Positions 61,356-64,000 of a DNA stretch of 64,000 nucleotides are shown piece after piece; positions within the stretch are counted from its first letter, which is position 1, and each line of letters opens with the position of its first letter. Source of the DNA: CAYRJD01 sp965205925. Lineage in GTDB: Bacteria; Actinomycetota; Acidimicrobiia; Acidimicrobiales; Poriferisodalaceae. Under the pieces are notes generated by a model, which worked only from the letters and a program-made list of their open reading frames with translations, was not told the DNA's origin and searched no databases. The stretch spans positions 248,001 through 312,000 of the forward strand of contig OZ242183.1 in assembly GCA_965205925.1 (NCBI GenBank). The letters are read 5' to 3'. The position numbers were made by a program, and so were the translations under genes.

Positions 61356-61968
61356 GAGATTCAGTCAGCGCCTGGTCCAGTTCTAGCTGAGCACCGACGC
61401 CAGTTTGCTTACGACGTTGCGTTAGTTCGCCGGAGCCGATCTTTTCATGTAACGCCAAGATGGTGTGAAGCAAGGTTTCCGGGCCCGGTGGGCAGCCGGG
61501 TGCATACATGTCTACCGGCACTATTTGATCGACACCTTGGACTATGGCGTAGTTGTTAAACATGCCGCCGCTGGACGCACAAACACCCATCGAAATCACC
61601 CATTTGGGTTCGGCCATCTGGTCGTAGATCGTGCGCAGTACAGGCGCCATTTTTTGGCTGACGCGCCCGGCCACGATCATCAGGTCGGCCTGACGTGGCG
61701 AGGCGCGAAAGGTTTCCATACCAAACCGAGCCATGTCGTAATGCGCTGTGCCGGTGGCCATCATTTCTATTGCACAGCAAGCCAAACCGAACGTGGCGGG
61801 CATTAGTGAACGTCGGCGCGCCCACTTCACCAGCTCCTCAATGGGAGCCGTGAATACGTTGTGGCGCAGACCTGCTAAGCCGTCGCCAATTCCTAGCTCA
61901 GACTTCAGCTCTGAGATACCAGACTTCGGCTCGGAGATACCAGACTTCGGCTCGGAGATACCAACCAT
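61345..61968 (-). CDS. nuoB: NADH-quinone oxidoreductase subunit B, 14-subunit set
   Basis: A 207-residue cluster N2 subunit. The Cys ligands are in FGLACCAIEMMATGTAHYDM, ISMGVCASSGGMFNNYAIVQ and YAPGCPPGPE. The N terminus has three copies of a 7-residue unit ISEPKSG (third one diverged), encoded by a 21-base tandem repeat. It overlaps nuoA by one base (TAATG). Confidence 0.95.
   Translation of the reverse strand: MVGISEPKSGISEPKSGISELKSELGIGDGLAGLRHNVFTAPIEELVKWARRRSLMPATFGLACCAIEMMATGTAHYDMARFGMETFRASPRQADLMIVAGRVSQKMAPVLRTIYDQMAEPKWVISMGVCASSGGMFNNYAIVQGVDQIVPVDMYAPGCPPGPETLLHTILALHEKIGSGELTQRRKQTGVGAQLELDQALTESRDR
61900..61962. repeat. 21-base tandem repeat, three units, in the 5' end of nuoB
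   Basis: Units at 61900-61920, 61921-61941 and 61942-61962. The last two are identical and the first differs at two positions. They encode a 7-residue hydrophilic N-terminal repeat in NuoB. The unit keeps the frame whatever the copy number. Confidence 0.95.
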
Positions 61969-62501
61969 TACGCGACGTGCTCCGTGGCAGATGATGTGGC
62001 TGTGGTAGATGATTCGGTTGCAGCAGGTGGTGTGGCTGTAGCCCGGGTTTGGGTGCGGGCGTACTCACGTCCATCTAGGCCAACCTGGCGAACACCGAAG
62101 CCAGCCGGTGGTGCTGGGGCAGGTTTTGCTAGAAGTGCTCGACGCGCCGGGCCCCATTCGAGGCCACCCATCGCTAACTCATAAACAAACGACAAAAAGA
62201 AAATCGTTACGAACACCAGCATTGCCAAGAAACCGAACAGGCCTAGCTGGTTGTTGGCAACCGCCCACGGGTACAAGAACACGATTTCTATGTCGAACAT
62301 GATGAACAGCATTGCCACCAAATAAAACCGCACCGGATAGCGCTCAGGTAGGTCGGCTTGATCCGTGATACCACATTCGTAGGGAGCGATCTTGGGGGCG
62401 GTGCTACGCCGAGGTGCGAGCAGACGCGAGGCAGCGATGCTTAACAGTACGAACACCACCGCTAGAACGGATAACGCCACGACTGGCAGGTATTGCTCCA
62501 T
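61968..62501 (-). CDS. nuoA: NADH-quinone oxidoreductase subunit A, 14-subunit set
   Basis: A 177-residue subunit with three helices. PYECGITDQADLPERYPVRF and VAMLFIMFDIEIVFLYPWAV are diagnostic. About 55 residues of polar, Ala/Thr-rich tail (PAPPAGFGVRQVGLDGREYA onward) follow the helices, making it longer than the usual 120-140. It heads the 14-gene set, 34 bases after the membrane protein gene on the same strand. Confidence 0.94.
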   Translation of the reverse strand: MEQYLPVVALSVLAVVFVLLSIAASRLLAPRRSTAPKIAPYECGITDQADLPERYPVRFYLVAMLFIMFDIEIVFLYPWAVANNQLGLFGFLAMLVFVTIFFLSFVYELAMGGLEWGPARRALLAKPAPAPPAGFGVRQVGLDGREYARTQTRATATPPAATESSTTATSSATEHVA

Positions 62502-62535
62502 GGCGCTAGCAGCTTATTGAGTTAGCGCAGGGTGT

Positions 62536-63372
62536 TTATTCGGCGGAGGCTGCTCGTACAGCCCAGATTGCTTGGTCGCGACGGTGTAAGTGATAGCAGC
62601 CCAAACCAAACAGAAGTGCTGAGAAAGCAGCCAGCAGGGCTGGGCGTAAGCGCACGTTGCCCATATCGCGCACCATCACAATTGAGTAGACGGGCGCGGA
62701 GGTGTCAATTTGACTGACCGGCAAGATGATCGTGCCTTCGTCATCGACCAGGTTGGGATCTATCTGGTTGACCGGAGCAAACGGCTGAATCTGAACCACG
62801 GCGTAGACAGTGTGAGCGCGGCTGGGCAAGAAATATTGCGTTAGAGAGTTGTCTGGAATCCCTAAGAAGCGGTAGCGCTCACCGCCGGTAGTGAGGATGC
62901 GGTAGGTGTGGTAGTCGGTGGCTGCTTTGAACAGACAAGAGTTGGTGGCCTCTAACCGCCGCTGGTCAGCATCGGAGCAAACCACGTGTCCGTCGGCTGC
63001 CGATTGAGCATCGGGATCATTGACAACCTTCCAAACGTCGGACGGATCTTGAGTTGGGCCGAAAGCAGCCAGCTGCTGGACCTGTTCAACAGGCACAGCA
63101 GCAGGGTTGGTGGTGACGTGTGTTACATCCCAGACCGGGCCGGTACCGATCCAGCCGATGCCAAACACCCACCACACGATTGCCATCAGCAACATCCATC
63201 CCCATAAACCTGTCCAAGCCACAAGAAAGCCGAGGCGAGTGCCGAGGTTGGTAGCCAACAGTAGGTAAACCGAGCCGCACAGAACGCCCACCGAGGCGAT
63301 GACCGCTAGATAGCCAGTGAGAACTGGATCCCAGCTGACAATTGACAAGGTGGTCGTGAGGTCGAGTTTCAT
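62536..63372 (-). CDS. membrane protein of unknown function, upstream of nuoA
   Basis: A 278-residue protein with two helices near the N terminus (about 17-38 and 45-70: VLTGYLAVIASVGVLCGSVY, LVAWTGLWGWMLLMAIVWWV), a large extracytoplasmic domain of about 160 residues (Cys in VVCSDAD and NSCLFKA, perhaps a disulfide, and many Asp, Gln and Val), and a final helix (about 247-265). I do not recognise a family. Its position between a cytochrome c and the complex I genes, all on one strand, suggests a role in the respiratory chain (inference). Confidence 0.7.
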   Translation of the reverse strand: MKLDLTTTLSIVSWDPVLTGYLAVIASVGVLCGSVYLLLATNLGTRLGFLVAWTGLWGWMLLMAIVWWVFGIGWIGTGPVWDVTHVTTNPAAVPVEQVQQLAAFGPTQDPSDVWKVVNDPDAQSAADGHVVCSDADQRRLEATNSCLFKAATDYHTYRILTTGGERYRFLGIPDNSLTQYFLPSRAHTVYAVVQIQPFAPVNQIDPNLVDDEGTIILPVSQIDTSAPVYSIVMVRDMGNVRLRPALLAAFSALLFGLGCYHLHRRDQAIWAVRAASAE

Positions 63373-63399
63373 TGCGCGTTATTCCTAGTTACAAGGTTC

Positions 63400-64000
63400 C
63401 TAGTTGCTGTCTTCGTCGGAGGTGCTTGCGGTATGCAGCCGTTCGAAGTCAAGAGAGGCTTGCTCGGTTGAGTCAAGGCTGCGTTCATACTCGGCAATGG
63501 CAGTGATCTCTTCTTGGGTTAGCACTCGGCCGAACCCGGGCATTCCGTAATTTCCTAGTCGAGCAAACTCGCCGTAAGCAACATTGTCTTCGGCGCCATT
63601 AGAGATAAAAGTGACATGGGCTTCGATATCTGGGAACAGGCGCTCCAAGCTGACGTTGTTCAAAGCTGGGCCATAGCGGCCGGCTCCGGCCGGGCCGGGC
63701 AACACGTCGATGGTGCCGCCGTTGTTGGGAAGATTGGCTGGACCGACTGCGGGCCAACGCGGAGTGTGGCATCGCGCGCAGTTGAGTTCAAACAAGATCT
63801 GGCCTTCGGATTTTTCTGGCTCGGCTGTCATCGCTGCGGTCTTGCGACTCGCAGCTCGTTCCTTTGCCTGCTCGTCGGTAATCCGCTCACGCCACAGCCA
63901 TGCCACAAGATCGGTGACCTCTTGCATGTTGAGCGGCCCACCGCCCTCTAGCCCCCAGGCGGGCATAACGCCGCGGCCATAGGTAACGATGCTGGTGACT
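63400..64000 (-). CDS. cytochrome c with at least two haem domains, 3'-terminal part (partial)
   Basis: The open frame continues to the right edge, so the 5' part is missing. The visible C-terminal 200 residues hold the end of one c domain (VMPAWGLEGG with the Met ligand, then VTDLVAWLWRERI helix) and a second full domain: GQILFELNCARCHTPRWP (haem-binding CARCH), GPALNNVSLERLFPDIEA, and YGMPGFGRVLTQEEITAIAE (Met ligand). Exported electron-transfer protein, probably part of a cytochrome bc or oxidase set located further right. It ends 27 bases before the unknown membrane protein gene. Confidence 0.85.
   Translation of the reverse strand, partial: VTSIVTYGRGVMPAWGLEGGGPLNMQEVTDLVAWLWRERITDEQAKERAASRKTAAMTAEPEKSEGQILFELNCARCHTPRWPAVGPANLPNNGGTIDVLPGPAGAGRYGPALNNVSLERLFPDIEAHVTFISNGAEDNVAYGEFARLGNYGMPGFGRVLTQEEITAIAEYERSLDSTEQASLDFERLHTASTSDEDSN

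Noticed and set aside
36304..62501. Assembly duplication explaining the two nuo sets
   Set aside because: Paired subunits differ throughout in sequence and length, and one set lacks three genes, so they are distinct loci rather than a copied contig.

Overview
The window looks like a chromosomal segment of an actinobacterium, probably an environmental member of the Acidimicrobiia or a neighbouring deep branch; the class is inference. Supporting signs are two F420-type luciferase-like oxidoreductases, cell-wall-binding-repeat-2 (CWB2) surface proteins, a VanY-type carboxypeptidase, a galU-moeA-moaC locus ending in a SepX/GlpR-like membrane protein, an actinobacterial Sco/CtaG pair, GTG starts and roughly half G+C by eye. 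No insertion sequence, integrase, phage gene or CRISPR array is visible. No stretch longer than about 220 bases lacks a gene.

Left part (1-18.7 kb): the end of a PHP-domain phosphoesterase, uppP (lipid carrier recycling), a SAF-domain membrane protein, an FmdB zinc-ribbon protein, then a forward run galU-like/moeA/moaA/moaC/SepX-like (UDP-sugar and molybdenum cofactor supply, possibly with a cell-division protein). tRNA-Ala(CGC), a Sco lipoprotein and CtaG (cytochrome oxidase copper assembly) follow. A reverse run carries aminopeptidase N, an acyl-CoA carboxylase beta subunit, a hotdog thioesterase and an F420-type oxidoreductase. A small membrane protein, a VanY carboxypeptidase and a second F420-type oxidoreductase complete this part.

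Middle (18.7-30.5 kb): a tandem array of four reverse-strand genes for secreted CWB2 proteins of about 900-943 residues. Their N-terminal 384-residue anchors are almost identical and their C-terminal Ig-like halves are variable. By sequence the order is type A, B, A', B', and single sites are shuffled between copies, which suggests recombination. One copy has a 12-base poly-G tract directly upstream of its ribosome binding site, so it may be phase variable. Then come a crotonase, tRNA-Tyr, a YajQ-family protein, HtpX and acetyl-CoA synthetase.

Right part (35-64 kb): one uninterrupted reverse-strand block of 25 nuo genes. Transcription runs from right to left: a di-haem cytochrome c fragment, an unknown membrane protein, a complete 14-subunit complex I (nuoABCDEFGHIJKLMN), then after only 75 bases a second 11-subunit complex I (nuoABCDHIJKLMN, without the NADH module EFG), then a MidA/NDUFAF7-type methyltransferase and acsA. 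The host can therefore build two complex I variants. The first is fed by NADH. The second needs another donor (ferredoxin, F420H2 or other) that is not encoded in the window.

The strongest leads are the tandem 14+11 complex I block with its adjacent methyltransferase, and the mosaic, possibly phase-variable CWB2 surface-protein array.
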